64,000 nucleotides of DNA from an uncultured Pseudoruegeria sp. (GTDB lineage Bacteria > Pseudomonadota > Alphaproteobacteria > Rhodobacterales > Rhodobacteraceae): NCBI GenBank assembly GCA_947498155.1, contig CANMJD010000009.1, positions 39,844 through 103,843 on the forward strand, given 5' to 3'. The notes below the pieces were generated by a model that saw only the letters and a list, made by a program, of their open reading frames with translations, was not told the origin of the DNA and made no database searches. Position 1 is the stretch's first letter; each line of letters begins with the position of its first letter. Positions 39,048 to 48,176 of this stretch are shown in pieces. The translations under genes and the position numbers were made by a program.

Positions 39048-39553
39048 GTCAGCCCCCCGCTTTGGTTGGCACTACAGCCTTGGCGCGCGCCGGTATCGGG
39101 GTCGATAAAGCTTAAGCTAAAGGCGGAGTGCCGCCCGTCCGGCAGGAAAACAACATCCGGCGTGCCCGGCGGTGGGGCGGGTAGGCGGGGTTGTATCAGG
39201 ACCCGTCCGCGCCAGGGGATTTCCTGTGCGCCGCGCTGCCAAAAGCTGCGCGCAGCAGGGTCGGTGCCCGCCTCTTTTGCCGGTTTGGCCAGCTGCAGCC
39301 CCGTCGGGGTAATATAAAGCCCCCGCAAGCTGCGCCCCTGTATGGCAAGATCGCTTTGTTGGGCAAAAAGCGCCTGAAACCGGCTGGCATCGGCGGTCTG
39401 CGCCTCGCGGCTGCGCCCCGTGGCCAGCGTGCCGGATACCGCCAGAATTGCCAGCACCGCCACCACCACCAGCATTTCAATCAGGCTGAAGCCGGCCTGT
39501 GTGTTGGCCTGTGGATCAGCCGGTGGATCGAGGTGATTTACTGCAGCGTCCAT
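39032..39553 (-). CDS. gspH: Type II secretion minor pseudopilin GspH
   Basis: The leader ends NTQAG, followed by FSLIEMLVVVAVLAILAVSG (cleavage G/F, Glu at +5). The 173-residue protein has the GspH globular region with a DVVFLPDGRHSAFSLSF strand pair. It joins the body of the pseudopilus to the tip complex. It overlaps gspG by 16 bases at its start and gspI by 16 at its end. Confidence 0.9.
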   Translation of the reverse strand: MDAAVNHLDPPADPQANTQAGFSLIEMLVVVAVLAILAVSGTLATGRSREAQTADASRFQALFAQQSDLAIQGRSLRGLYITPTGLQLAKPAKEAGTDPAARSFWQRGAQEIPWRGRVLIQPRLPAPPPGTPDVVFLPDGRHSAFSLSFIDPDTGARQGCSANQSGGLTCQNR

Positions 39554-40005
39554 GTACCGATATCGGCATCGGTGCCGCTGCCCCCGGCCACGCCATCGGC
39601 CCCATAGCTAAAAACATCAAACTCCCCGTGCACACCGGGAAAGAGGTATTGATAGACCCCGCCCCACGGGTCTTTGGGTAAGCGATCCACATACCCGCCA
39701 CTGGCCCAATTGGGTGCCAAGGGCTCACTGCTGGGGGGGCTGACAAGGGCGGCCAGCCCCTGTTCGGTGGACGGATAGCGGAAATTATCCAGCCGGTAGA
39801 GGTTCAACGCGCTTTGCAGCACCGCCAGATCCGAAGTGACCCGCGCCACACGAGCCTGATCGGGGCGATCAATCACGCGCGGCACCACCACCAGCGCCAG
39901 AATGGACAGGATCACCACAACCACCATCAGCTCAAGCAGGGAAAACCCCGCGTCTTCAGAGGCAGATCCCCGTACATCGGTGGGAGAATGTTCGACAGCG
40001 CGCAT
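39538..40005 (-). CDS. gspG: Type II secretion major pseudopilin GspG
   Basis: The start is set at ATG 40005 (MRAVEHSPTDVRG) with AGGAG 8 bases upstream, giving 155 residues; the longer frame has no ribosome site. After the leader ending EDAG comes FSLLELMVVVVILSILALVV. The GspG body is complete: YRLDNFRYPSTEQGLAAL, DPWGGVYQYLFPG and the calcium-site loop with SYGADGVAGGSGTDADIGTW. It is the main pilin of the pseudopilus. First gene of the gspGHIJKLMN operon and divergent from gspO. Confidence 0.95.
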   Translation of the reverse strand: MRAVEHSPTDVRGSASEDAGFSLLELMVVVVILSILALVVVPRVIDRPDQARVARVTSDLAVLQSALNLYRLDNFRYPSTEQGLAALVSPPSSEPLAPNWASGGYVDRLPKDPWGGVYQYLFPGVHGEFDVFSYGADGVAGGSGTDADIGTWTLQ

Positions 40006-40159
40006 GCAGGGTGCTCCTTGAAAGCTTGCGGCGATAATACAGGCAAGCCCTTGGAAAAGACAATCTTTCAACAGCCCAAGACGCAGAAAGATCGACAGGG
40101 CATTGCCTGCGGGCTAAGCAGGAGAAATCTTACGGCACGCAAAACAAAAGGCTGCGAAT

Positions 40160-40915
40160 ATGCAGGGGTTTTTCAGCGATCCGCTGGCACTGTTTCTGGT
40201 GCTGGTCAGCCCGGCGGTGGGCTCGTTTCTGGGGGTGCTGGCAGACCGTCTTCCCCGGGGGCAGGACGTGCTGCGCGCGCCCTCGGCCTGCCGCAGCTGC
40301 CAGCGCCGGTTGACGGTGCCTGATCTGATCCCGCTGCTGTCCTATCTGGGTCTGCGCGGGCGCTGCCGCAGCTGCCAGACCCCCATACCTCTGCGCCTGT
40401 TCCTGATCGAAGCGGGGGCGCTGTTTTTGGCGTTTTGGGCTGTGATTGTCACCCATACGCCGCTGCAGCTCGGGCTGGGTACGCTGTTTCTCTGGCTTTT
40501 GCTGGCACTGGCGGCCACCGATGCGCAATGGATGCGCCTGCCGGATGTGCTGACGGGGCTGCTGGCGCTCTGTGGGCTGGCGCTAGCCGGAGGAGACCCG
40601 GCCCGCGGGCTGGCCGATGGGCTACTGGGGGCGGCCATCGGCGCGGGGGGCTTTGCCCTGCTGCGCTTTGCTTATCAGCGTATGCGCGGCCGTGAGGGGC
40701 TGGGGCTTGGCGATGTTAAGCTGATGGTCGGGATTGGTGCCGGTGTCGGCCCTCTGGCCCTGCCGATGCTGTTGTTGCTGGCTGCCCTTGGGGCCTTGAT
40801 CTGGGCATTTGGCCACGCGGTGCTGCGCGGGGTCGCTCTGGGGGCGCAAACCGCGGTGCCCTTTGGTAGTTTCCTGTCGATGGCGGCGGCGGGGCTGTGG
40901 CTCTGGCTGGCCTGA
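40160..40915 (+). CDS. gspO: Prepilin peptidase / N-methyltransferase GspO
   Basis: The polytopic 251-residue protein has two CxxC pairs in the cytoplasmic loop (CRSCQRRL and CRSCQTPI), as in full-length prepilin peptidases with the methylase domain. The catalytic aspartates lie in ATDAQWMRLPD (near residue 120) and GLGLGDVKLM (near residue 184). It cleaves and methylates pseudopilins GspG to GspK. It is divergent from gspG across a 154-base gap that should hold both promoters. Confidence 0.93.
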   Translation: MQGFFSDPLALFLVLVSPAVGSFLGVLADRLPRGQDVLRAPSACRSCQRRLTVPDLIPLLSYLGLRGRCRSCQTPIPLRLFLIEAGALFLAFWAVIVTHTPLQLGLGTLFLWLLLALAATDAQWMRLPDVLTGLLALCGLALAGGDPARGLADGLLGAAIGAGGFALLRFAYQRMRGREGLGLGDVKLMVGIGAGVGPLALPMLLLLAALGALIWAFGHAVLRGVALGAQTAVPFGSFLSMAAAGLWLWLA

Positions 40916-40990
40916 GATTGCGGGATGGATTTCACTTTTTATTCCCCCTACAGTCTGCCCAAATCCTTTTGATCCAACCGGAATATTTAC

Positions 40991-42526
40991 ATGACCAAAA
41001 TATCGCTTTTTGCTTCGCTTCTGGCCCTGCTGTTGCTTGGCAGTGGCATAGGCAGCGCCCAAACCCGCGATGAAACCGCGCTGATGGCCGAAATGGAAGC
41101 CGCAGAGCAGGCCTATCTGGGTCAGGATTATGAAACCGCCCGCGCTGGCATGGCAAAACTGGTCCAAGATTCCGATAACCCGGTGCATTGGTATCGCTAT
41201 GGCTACATGCTCAGCGAAGGGCAGGGCGGACCCGCTGACCCCGCAGGGGCGATTGAGTGGTTGCAAAAGGCCGCCGAAACCGGCCATGGGCCAGCCCTGT
41301 TGCAATTGGGTAAAATCTATCTGATCGGCGCAGGGATCGAGGCTGATCCGGCCCAGGCCGTACCTTTTTTAAAGCAGGCAGCCGATCAAGGCACCCAAGA
41401 GGCGCAGTTGATCCTTGCCCAGCTTTATCTGAGTGGTGCCACCGGGGTGACACCCGACCCCGAGGCCGCCCTTACCCTGTTTGAAGCCGCTGCCACTGCC
41501 GGAAATGCCGAGGCGCAATTTACCCTGAGCCTGCTTTATGCGCGCGGGCAGGGGGTGGCGCAGGATGACAGCGCGGCACTGCACTGGCTGACCAAAGCGG
41601 CAGATAGCGGGTTGACGCAGGCACAATTCATTCTGGCCGAGAACCTGCAGGCCGGTAACACCGATACATCGGACCCGCAGGCGGCCGCACAACGCTATCA
41701 GCAGGCGGCCCAAGGTGGCCATGTTTTGGCGCAGCGCATTCTGGGCACCAAATACCTGTTGGACGAGCTGCCCGAACCGGCCCCCGGGCGGGCGATGGCG
41801 TTGCTGGAAACCGCCGCACTGGCGGGCGACGCCGGGGCGCAAAGCAATCTGGGCTATGCTTTTGCCACCGGTACCAAAGCGACCCGCAATGATGTCACTG
41901 CCGCGGGCTGGTACCGGATGGCTGCGGATCAGGGTCTTCCCGGTGCGCTTTCTGCCTTGGGGGTGTTTTATGAAACGGGCCGCGGGGTAGAGGCGGATCT
42001 GCAGGAAGCCGCCGACCTGTTTCAGGCCGCTGCCGGTCTGGGCGATGTGCCCGCCGCCCGCCGGTTGGGGGCGATGGTGGTCGCCGGTACCCCGGCCGAT
42101 CTGCGCGCCTTAGAGAACAGCTTCCTTTGGGTCTTTACTGCTGCCGCCAACGGGGATGTAGCGGCCATCGACTGGCTGCATGCCCAAGCAGAGGCAGACA
42201 ATGCCGATGCCGCCGGACTGCTGGCGGAACTCTATCTGGACGGCCATGCCGACGCAGGCGAAGGGGTGGATGCGTTGGCCCTGCTGCAGAGCAGTGCGCA
42301 AGGCGGATTTGTCGAGGCGCAAAACCGGTTGGGCAAGATGTATACCACCGGAGAGGCCGGACTGCCGCTGGATTATTTGCAGGCCTACAAGTGGCACAAT
42401 CTAGCCGCCGCAAGCGGTTATAGTGAGGCCGCAGAAGCCCGTAACCTGATCGCAAAGCTGATGACACCGGAACAGATTGCCGAGGCGCAAAAGATGACCC
42501 GCGACCATCTGGCGGAGCAAAAATAG
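40991..42526 (+). CDS. Sel1-repeat secreted protein (511 aa)
   Basis: A Sec signal peptide (FASLLALLLLGSGIGSAQ) is followed by at least ten Sel1-like repeats such as GHGPALLQLGKIYLIGAGIE and NAEAQFTLSLLYARGQGVAQ. Sel1 repeats form alpha solenoids that bind proteins; the domain would act in the periplasm or outside the cell. The gene follows gspO in the same direction after 75 bases and precedes a similar gene after one base, so they form a pair. Function is unknown; an accessory or client of the type II system is possible. Confidence 0.87.
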   Translation: MTKISLFASLLALLLLGSGIGSAQTRDETALMAEMEAAEQAYLGQDYETARAGMAKLVQDSDNPVHWYRYGYMLSEGQGGPADPAGAIEWLQKAAETGHGPALLQLGKIYLIGAGIEADPAQAVPFLKQAADQGTQEAQLILAQLYLSGATGVTPDPEAALTLFEAAATAGNAEAQFTLSLLYARGQGVAQDDSAALHWLTKAADSGLTQAQFILAENLQAGNTDTSDPQAAAQRYQQAAQGGHVLAQRILGTKYLLDELPEPAPGRAMALLETAALAGDAGAQSNLGYAFATGTKATRNDVTAAGWYRMAADQGLPGALSALGVFYETGRGVEADLQEAADLFQAAAGLGDVPAARRLGAMVVAGTPADLRALENSFLWVFTAAANGDVAAIDWLHAQAEADNADAAGLLAELYLDGHADAGEGVDALALLQSSAQGGFVEAQNRLGKMYTTGEAGLPLDYLQAYKWHNLAAASGYSEAAEARNLIAKLMTPEQIAEAQKMTRDHLAEQK

Positions 42527-42527
42527 C

Positions 42528-43712
42528 ATGAACAGGCTCTCTTTCTTCTGCATTGGCGGGCTGGCGGCGCTCTGCCTTATCGCCGGGCTGAGCCCCGCCC
42601 CCGCGCAGGCCCAAACACGTGAAAATGCCCCTCTGGCCAAGATCACCGCAGAGGCCGAAGCCGGAGATCCGGCGGCGATGACCCTGCTTGGCCTGCGCTA
42701 TCACGAAGGGTTGGGGGTGACGCAGGATTTTGCCGCGGCCTTTGACTGGTTTCAGAAAGCCGCCCAAAGCGGCAACGCCGAGGCCCAATACCGGCTGGGC
42801 ACCTATTACCGCTCTGGGCTGGGGGTCGGGCGGGATGATCTGGCTGCCGTGGAATGGCTGCAAAAGGCAGCGGATCAAGGCGATCCGGTCCATCTCTTTG
42901 ATTTGGGGCTGATGTATGAACAGGGCATTGGCCTGCCCAAAGATGCGGGGAAAGCCAGCCAGCTTTATACGCTGGCCGCCCAGATCGATTATCTGCCGGC
43001 CATCGAAAGCCTTGGGGTTTTATACCTTGAGGGGCGCGGGGTGGGCCAGGATGTGAGCCAGGCGCGGGCGCTGTTTTTAAAGGCCGCCGAGGCCGGAAGC
43101 CCCAAAGCACAGAACAACCTTGGCTTACTGTATGTACGCGGCGAGGGGGTCGCGCAGGACTATGAGCAGGCGGCCTTCTGGTTTGAACAGGCCGCCAATG
43201 CTGGCTTGCCTGAAGCACAGCGCAATCTTGGCGTGCTGTATGACAACGGGTTCGGCGTGCTGCAAAGCGATGAGATCGCCACCGCCCTTTATCGTCTGGC
43301 CGCTCAGGACAGCCGCGACATGATTTTGCAAACACCGCTGTTTGATCCGCGCCTGGCCCCCCCCGCCACCGATCCGGACAGTGTCGCAGCCTACCGTCTG
43401 GCCGCCGAAGCCCAAGATCCGCTGGCGCAATATCTGATGGGATATATCACGCTGACCGCGACTCCGCCGGATGCGCAGGAATCCGCAGAGTGGTTTGAAC
43501 AGGCCGCTCAGGCGGGCATGCTTTCGGCCATGGCCAATCTCGGAGTGCTTTATTATCAGGGTGTCGGGCGCCCGCAGGATTACGTATTGGCCTATGCTTG
43601 GCTGGCCCGCAGTGCCGCTGGCGGATTTCAGCCCGCCCGCATGGCCCGGGACACATTGGCCACCCAATTGACCGCGGAACAGCTTCAGGAGGCGGTAAAC
43701 CTGTTGAAATAG
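42528..43712 (+). CDS. Sel1-repeat secreted protein (394 aa)
   Basis: A signal peptide (LAALCLIAGLSPAPAQAQ) precedes Sel1-like repeats throughout (AAMTLLGLRYHEGLGVTQD, NAEAQYRLGTYYRSGLGVG, AQNNLGLLYVRGEGVAQD). The start lies one base after the preceding Sel1 gene and uses a GGAG inside that gene, so the two are translated together. A solenoid binding role in the periplasm is expected; partners are unknown. Confidence 0.87.
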   Translation: MNRLSFFCIGGLAALCLIAGLSPAPAQAQTRENAPLAKITAEAEAGDPAAMTLLGLRYHEGLGVTQDFAAAFDWFQKAAQSGNAEAQYRLGTYYRSGLGVGRDDLAAVEWLQKAADQGDPVHLFDLGLMYEQGIGLPKDAGKASQLYTLAAQIDYLPAIESLGVLYLEGRGVGQDVSQARALFLKAAEAGSPKAQNNLGLLYVRGEGVAQDYEQAAFWFEQAANAGLPEAQRNLGVLYDNGFGVLQSDEIATALYRLAAQDSRDMILQTPLFDPRLAPPATDPDSVAAYRLAAEAQDPLAQYLMGYITLTATPPDAQESAEWFEQAAQAGMLSAMANLGVLYYQGVGRPQDYVLAYAWLARSAAGGFQPARMARDTLATQLTAEQLQEAVNLLK

Positions 43713-43853
43713 ACGGACTGTTTCCGCATTTTTATTAGATTATTCAATATATTTAGAGTATCTTAGCGAAGAGTTAATTTATTTATGCAGCCGTTGCGCT
43801 GTCAAAACGGCCCTGTGCAGAAGAGGGCCAGTGATATATTTCGGGAGGGATTT

Positions 43854-44276
43854 ATGAAAAAAATCATGCCAACGCTTGCCCTTACGGCAGGTCTTAGTCT
43901 GGCAGGTCTCTCTGTCGGCTTTGCGGCAGAGCCAGTGCAGCAACAGAATTCAAATGCGCTCTGGTTTGAAAACTGGACCGGCCTGAGCAACGCCACCCTA
44001 AAAATTGCCTACCCAAGCGGGTTGGTCAAAAGCGTCTATGCCGAAAGCGGCACGCCGGTGTTCCAACTGCCTGCAGATGCGCCGGACGGGGCTTATAACT
44101 ACGAGCTGACCGCCGCCACTAACAAAATGGAAGCCGTGATCGACCCTTCGGTCAATAACGGACGCGGCGACGCCGCCGCCACGCAAACAGCGGTAGGCTA
44201 TAGTACAAGCGGATCCTTTGCGGTGTTGCGCGGGGCCATTGCCCTAAATGATGACGCCAAAATTGTAGAAGAATAA
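43854..44276 (+). CDS. Small exported protein of unknown function (140 aa)
   Basis: The start is ATG 43854, 6 bases after GGGAGGG; the longer frame has no support. A clear signal peptide (MPTLALTAGLSLAGLSVGFA, cut after FAA) precedes a mature domain of about 115 residues with no family I recognise (ALWFENWTGLSNATLKIAYP, NYELTAATNKMEAVIDP). It has no cysteine after the signal. It sits 22 bases ahead of a tail-fibre-like exported protein, and the AT-rich gap before it (43713-43853) probably carries the promoter for both. A type II secretion substrate is possible. Confidence 0.75.
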   Translation: MKKIMPTLALTAGLSLAGLSVGFAAEPVQQQNSNALWFENWTGLSNATLKIAYPSGLVKSVYAESGTPVFQLPADAPDGAYNYELTAATNKMEAVIDPSVNNGRGDAAATQTAVGYSTSGSFAVLRGAIALNDDAKIVEE

Positions 44277-44298
44277 TTAGGGATAGGGAAATTAGAGT

Positions 44299-45399
44299 AT
44301 GAAACACCTTGTGAAAAAACAAACCCGGGCCTTGGCTCTTGGCAGCTCGGCCCTGTGCATGATGGCCTCTGTCGCCAGTGCAGACATCCAGCATTTGGAT
44401 GATGTGATCATTACCTTCAGCCTGTGCGTCGGCAATGACTGCGCAAACGGTGAAAGCTTCGGCTTTGACACCGTGCGTCTGAAAGAAAACAATTTGCGTC
44501 TGCATTTCGACGATACGTCGGTCTCTGCGAGTTTCCCCAGAAACGACTGGCGCATCGTGGCGAATGACACCGGCAATGGCGGCGCCAGCTATCTGGCGAT
44601 CGAAGATTCCACCGCAGGACGCATTCCATTCCGCGTAGAGGCCGGTGCGCCGGTGAATACGCTTTATGTTGAAGCCGATGGCGATGTTGGTATCAAAACT
44701 GCCAACCCGGTTGTCGATTTGCACGTTGTAGAAGGCAACACCCCGACCCTGCGCCTGGAGCAGGATGGTTCTGACGGCTTTGCCCCGCAGACCTGGGATA
44801 TCGCCGGTAACGAAGCCAACTTTTTTGTCCGCGACGTGACCAATGGCAGCCAGCTGGCGTTCCGGATCGATCCCGGTGCGGATGAAAGCGCGCTACATAT
44901 TAAAGCGGATAATGATATCGGCATGGGCACAAGCGCGCCTGCTGATGCTCTTCATATTAAGCGCAGCAGTGGCGCAGTTGCTATTCGTCTTGAGAGCGGG
45001 GCGGCCACCTATCCGGCTCGGATTAATCTCAATCCAAACAATGATGAAGTCCGCATCACTTTTGATGGCGCGCCCGGAGGCTCGGCATTTAAGTTGAACA
45101 GCGCAGGGAACCTGACATTGGCAGGCTCATTGACAACGACAGGCTCCTGTAGCGTTGGTTGTGACCGGGTATTTGATGAAACATACCCGCTCCCTTCGAT
45201 TGAGGAGCATGCTTCTTTGATGTGGGAAAATTCTTATTTGCCTGCTGTGGGCGCGACACCTGAACAAGGCCAATATGAGTTGACCAGCAAGATGTTCGGT
45301 ATGCTGAATGAGCTTGAAAAAGCACATATCTACATTGAACAGCTGCACGAGCGCTTGAGCCTCTTGGAAGAACAGCAGGTCTCTCCTGTTGCGCAATAA
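44299..45399 (+). CDS. Exported tail-fibre-like stalk protein
   Basis: A signal peptide (LALGSSALCMMASVASA) precedes 366 residues dominated by repeats of the tail-fibre/GIGT type: TLYVEADGDVGIKTANP, ALHIKADNDIGMGTSAP and a weaker third. The C-terminus has a helical segment (LTSKMFGMLNELEKAHIYIEQLHERLSLLEEQ) like the trimerising region that follows an intramolecular chaperone (peptidase S74) in phage fibres, but the chaperone itself is reduced or absent. The protein may form a trimeric surface fibre. It is paired with the small exported protein and ends in a strong terminator. Confidence 0.8.
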   Translation: MKHLVKKQTRALALGSSALCMMASVASADIQHLDDVIITFSLCVGNDCANGESFGFDTVRLKENNLRLHFDDTSVSASFPRNDWRIVANDTGNGGASYLAIEDSTAGRIPFRVEAGAPVNTLYVEADGDVGIKTANPVVDLHVVEGNTPTLRLEQDGSDGFAPQTWDIAGNEANFFVRDVTNGSQLAFRIDPGADESALHIKADNDIGMGTSAPADALHIKRSSGAVAIRLESGAATYPARINLNPNNDEVRITFDGAPGGSAFKLNSAGNLTLAGSLTTTGSCSVGCDRVFDETYPLPSIEEHASLMWENSYLPAVGATPEQGQYELTSKMFGMLNELEKAHIYIEQLHERLSLLEEQQVSPVAQ

Positions 45400-45430
45400 C
45401 GCGGACACTCGATGCGTTGTAAATTGAAAG

Positions 45431-45460
45431 AAGGAGCACCTCCTCAGGTGCTCCTTTTTT
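45431..45460. terminator. Strong rho-independent terminator, probably bidirectional
   Basis: AAGGAGCACCT pairs with AGGTGCTCCTT over a CCTC loop and is followed by TTTT on the plus strand; on the minus strand TTCTTTC follows. It lies between convergent genes and can serve both. Confidence 0.9.
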
Positions 45461-45467
45461 AATGTGC

Positions 45468-46409
45468 CTATTTTGGCGACCAAGGCGGTGGGCGTTTATA
45501 TGCGGGATTCAAAAAGCTCTCTCGGAAAGGATGCAATTCAACCATCCGATCAATATCCTGCTTTGCAAGCGCAACGTGAGCATTAAACGGTTCGATATAT
45601 TCCGTTAGCTTACTATTGAAACTTTCAGGATTGAGGGTTTTGTCTTGATTGAAATACTTTGGAAACTTTGAGATGTGGCCCGTCGTCAGATGTAAAGCCA
45701 TGAGCGTTTCTATAAGCGGAAGCAAATGTAGAATTGTATTGGCTTGGGCCGGAAGATGCGTGAAGGGCAGCTCTGTTTCAGCCGCAGCCAGCGCAAAAGC
45801 GATTTGATCGGTATTTGTCGCGTAGCTTTGCAAATAATCACGCTGTGTAATCAACCATTCCGCCTGTCGTTTCCAATCTATCGCAAACCCCTTTAGCTTC
45901 TCGGGAATACAAATAACCCCGGCTGAGACGTTCATCTGAAATGTCTCACGGATTCCGCCGCCCCCTTTGAACAAGGCAAGCCCCGGCTCGGGTTCTTTAT
46001 CGATCCCCGCCATTTTAAAGAGTTCGCGAAAGACAGGAAGCGGAGGACGGGCATGATTATTCGGTGCCAGGCGAACCCGCTCCGGATCAAACAACGGGCT
46101 GATATCCGCCGTCAAAAACACGTCACAATCGGTCACAATCTGGTCGGGGAAACCATCTTCGTCCAGAAAGGGAATGAGTTTATTGCAATGTGGAGATTCT
46201 GGCAAAAGAGTCTCGGCGTGACGTACATCACAGCCATGGCGTTTTGCAAAATCGACCAGAGAATCCGGTACTGTACCGATAAAATAGACGCGTTTAGGGC
46301 CCGGCATGTAAGCATTAGCACAATGCAGCCACAGGACGAATTCACACCAAAACCGAGGTGTTTGATCCACAACTGTTGTAAACCCTAAGTGGTTTTGGTT
46401 TTTATACAT
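45468..46409 (-). CDS. Probable glycosyltransferase-like protein (GT-A type), unassigned family
   Basis: The open frame extends upstream, but that part overlaps the divergent sulfotransferase gene, so ATG 46409 (MYKNQNHLGFTTVVDQT) is chosen; 313 residues. A strand-turn with VTDCDVFLTADISPLFD looks like the DxD-type metal site of GT-A enzymes, following KRVYFIGTVPDS and ahead of NVSAGVICIPEKL, a pattern seen in glycosyltransferases that act on surface glycans. No exact family is recognised. It diverges from a sulfotransferase gene by 49 bases, so the two probably share a control region. Confidence 0.65.
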   Translation of the reverse strand: MYKNQNHLGFTTVVDQTPRFWCEFVLWLHCANAYMPGPKRVYFIGTVPDSLVDFAKRHGCDVRHAETLLPESPHCNKLIPFLDEDGFPDQIVTDCDVFLTADISPLFDPERVRLAPNNHARPPLPVFRELFKMAGIDKEPEPGLALFKGGGGIRETFQMNVSAGVICIPEKLKGFAIDWKRQAEWLITQRDYLQSYATNTDQIAFALAAAETELPFTHLPAQANTILHLLPLIETLMALHLTTGHISKFPKYFNQDKTLNPESFNSKLTEYIEPFNAHVALAKQDIDRMVELHPFRESFLNPAYKRPPPWSPK

Positions 46410-46458
46410 AAATGGTACTTTTATTCTGAAGGCATGAATAAAGGAAACAGCAAATACA

Positions 46459-47370
46459 ATGGCGCGTCGAGAGTTAATTCTACATGTTGGCCTCCCTAAG
46501 ACTGGTAGTTCTGCCTTACAATCCAATTTGTATGAGAACCGGGATATTTTGGCTTCGCAGGGGTGTGAATACGGCCCAATCGATACGGGCACAGCGATGC
46601 CAAAGCATCAGTATATTGTACGAGAACTAAAGCGCGGCCCCCTGACACAAACCCGGCAGGCTTTTGCAGATATTCAACATTCAAGAGCTCTCTTTTCTTC
46701 GGAGGGGCTGAGCAACCATCTTTATGATTTTAAACCCAAAGCACTGCGAGAGTTTTGCAATCTGCTGGAGGACGTCGATCTCACTGCATTCATTGTGTTA
46801 CGTGACCCCAAATCTTGGGTTCGGTCCTATTACAAACAGGCAGTCATAAATCCCTATGTAGCTCAGGTGGGTTTTTACGCGACTGCCTTAAAATTATCGG
46901 ACTTCTCCAAGATTCCCAGAATTCAGGCTCTGTCGGACCACAAAACGCTCTCGGCAGATATCGCATCTGCTTTTTCAACGTCCCGAGTTGTCACCGCAGC
47001 CTATGAGAAAGACTGGTTTGCCGCCTTGTGCAACTGTGTACAAATAGACGCGTCCGCGTTCACCACCCTGCCTCAGGTGAACGAAAGCCCCCCCGAATTT
47101 GTCATTGAGATTTTGCGGCAACTTAACGCCTTTAAGCCGCCGGAGCCGGAACGTGCAAAGTGGAAAGTGGCGCTACATTTATTCAGCCAGAGCAACCATA
47201 CTTTATTGCGCAAAGCGGCCACCCATCAGAGTAAGGAGGCTTTTGATCTGGACCAGCACATTCTGGACAGCTTAACCCCGACTGAATCTGGTGCGTTTCC
47301 GCTACCTTCCGATGTATTGACCCGTTTCCTCTCCTTTCTTGAAGAGCAAAAAGAGATATCCCCGCCTTAA
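46459..47370 (+). CDS. Sulfotransferase-like protein (303 aa)
   Basis: LHVGLPKTGSSALQ (residues 8-21) is the PAPS 5'-phosphosulfate loop and LTAFIVLRDPKSWVRSYYK the 3'-phosphate motif. AAGGAA lies upstream of the ATG. Its stop overlaps the stop of the next, minus-strand sulfotransferase by 4 bases (47367-47370). Related in layout to the two sulfotransferases at 21978-24233. Acceptor unknown. Confidence 0.85.
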   Translation: MARRELILHVGLPKTGSSALQSNLYENRDILASQGCEYGPIDTGTAMPKHQYIVRELKRGPLTQTRQAFADIQHSRALFSSEGLSNHLYDFKPKALREFCNLLEDVDLTAFIVLRDPKSWVRSYYKQAVINPYVAQVGFYATALKLSDFSKIPRIQALSDHKTLSADIASAFSTSRVVTAAYEKDWFAALCNCVQIDASAFTTLPQVNESPPEFVIEILRQLNAFKPPEPERAKWKVALHLFSQSNHTLLRKAATHQSKEAFDLDQHILDSLTPTESGAFPLPSDVLTRFLSFLEEQKEISPP

Positions 47371-48050
47371 AGGTAATTCCCGGCCACATGATCGTAGATC
47401 GCATATTCAAGCGCATTTCGTGTTTTGAACCCTGCAAGAAGATGGTCGGGTATGTCGCGGTTGCGCGGCGCCTTGTTGACATGAGCGATTTCCTGCACGC
47501 TGTCTTCTTTGCCCAAGGCTTTAGCCATTTGAGCAACGCAGGCAGGCAGGGCTTCGGTAATACCAACGGTAACGAACCGTTCGTCCAGCACATTGCGAAA
47601 ATTATGCATATCCATCGGGCCGGGCAAAAAGGCCTCAGCAGAGGGGCCCATTTGCGGGTCGGCATGCGGATACCCCTCAAGATATTGCTCCAATGTCATT
47701 GTCGCGATCTTTGCAAAATCGGGATTTCTTTCGCGCAATTTCACACGATAGAAATACCCTGAAATGGCCCGTTCCCAAGGGTTCCGCAATATCGTGATAA
47801 ATTGAGTTATGTCGGGATAATACGATTCAACAGAAAAGCCGCCCGGGCGGTTGAAATGTCCATAAACACAAAGCGGCTTGCCGGGCAAAGGCGGGTGGGA
47901 CAAATCCTGCTTTTTGGGCAAGCCCCCTTTTTTGTAGTTTTCCAGCAAGTTGTCCCCGAACCACTCTGTATAGAGCTGGCGGATCGAAGTGCCGGCTGTC
48001 TTTGGGACATGGGCAAAAATGAGAGGCTGGGTCGGATCGTATTGTCGCAT
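47367..48050 (-). CDS. Sulfotransferase family 2-type protein (227 aa)
   Basis: The start HVPKTAGTSIRQLY (residues 14-27) is the P-loop of the family that includes heparan sulfate 2-O-sulfotransferases and related carbohydrate sulfotransferases; ITILRNPWERAISGYFYR is the 3'-phosphate motif. This subtype differs from the other four sulfotransferase-like genes here, so different positions on a glycan may be modified. It ends tail to tail with the preceding gene, sharing 4 bases. No good ribosome site precedes the ATG. Confidence 0.87.
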   Translation of the reverse strand: MRQYDPTQPLIFAHVPKTAGTSIRQLYTEWFGDNLLENYKKGGLPKKQDLSHPPLPGKPLCVYGHFNRPGGFSVESYYPDITQFITILRNPWERAISGYFYRVKLRERNPDFAKIATMTLEQYLEGYPHADPQMGPSAEAFLPGPMDMHNFRNVLDERFVTVGITEALPACVAQMAKALGKEDSVQEIAHVNKAPRNRDIPDHLLAGFKTRNALEYAIYDHVAGNYL

Positions 48051-48176
48051 TGTGATGGCACCAGATTAAAGTAGGCAACGAAGGTGTTGCCGAGATTGTT
48101 GTGGTTAAGATTATTGTTTAGACTGAATAAACAACACCGCAATTTCATGTTTTAGTCGGGAAAATTTGTAAAGCTG

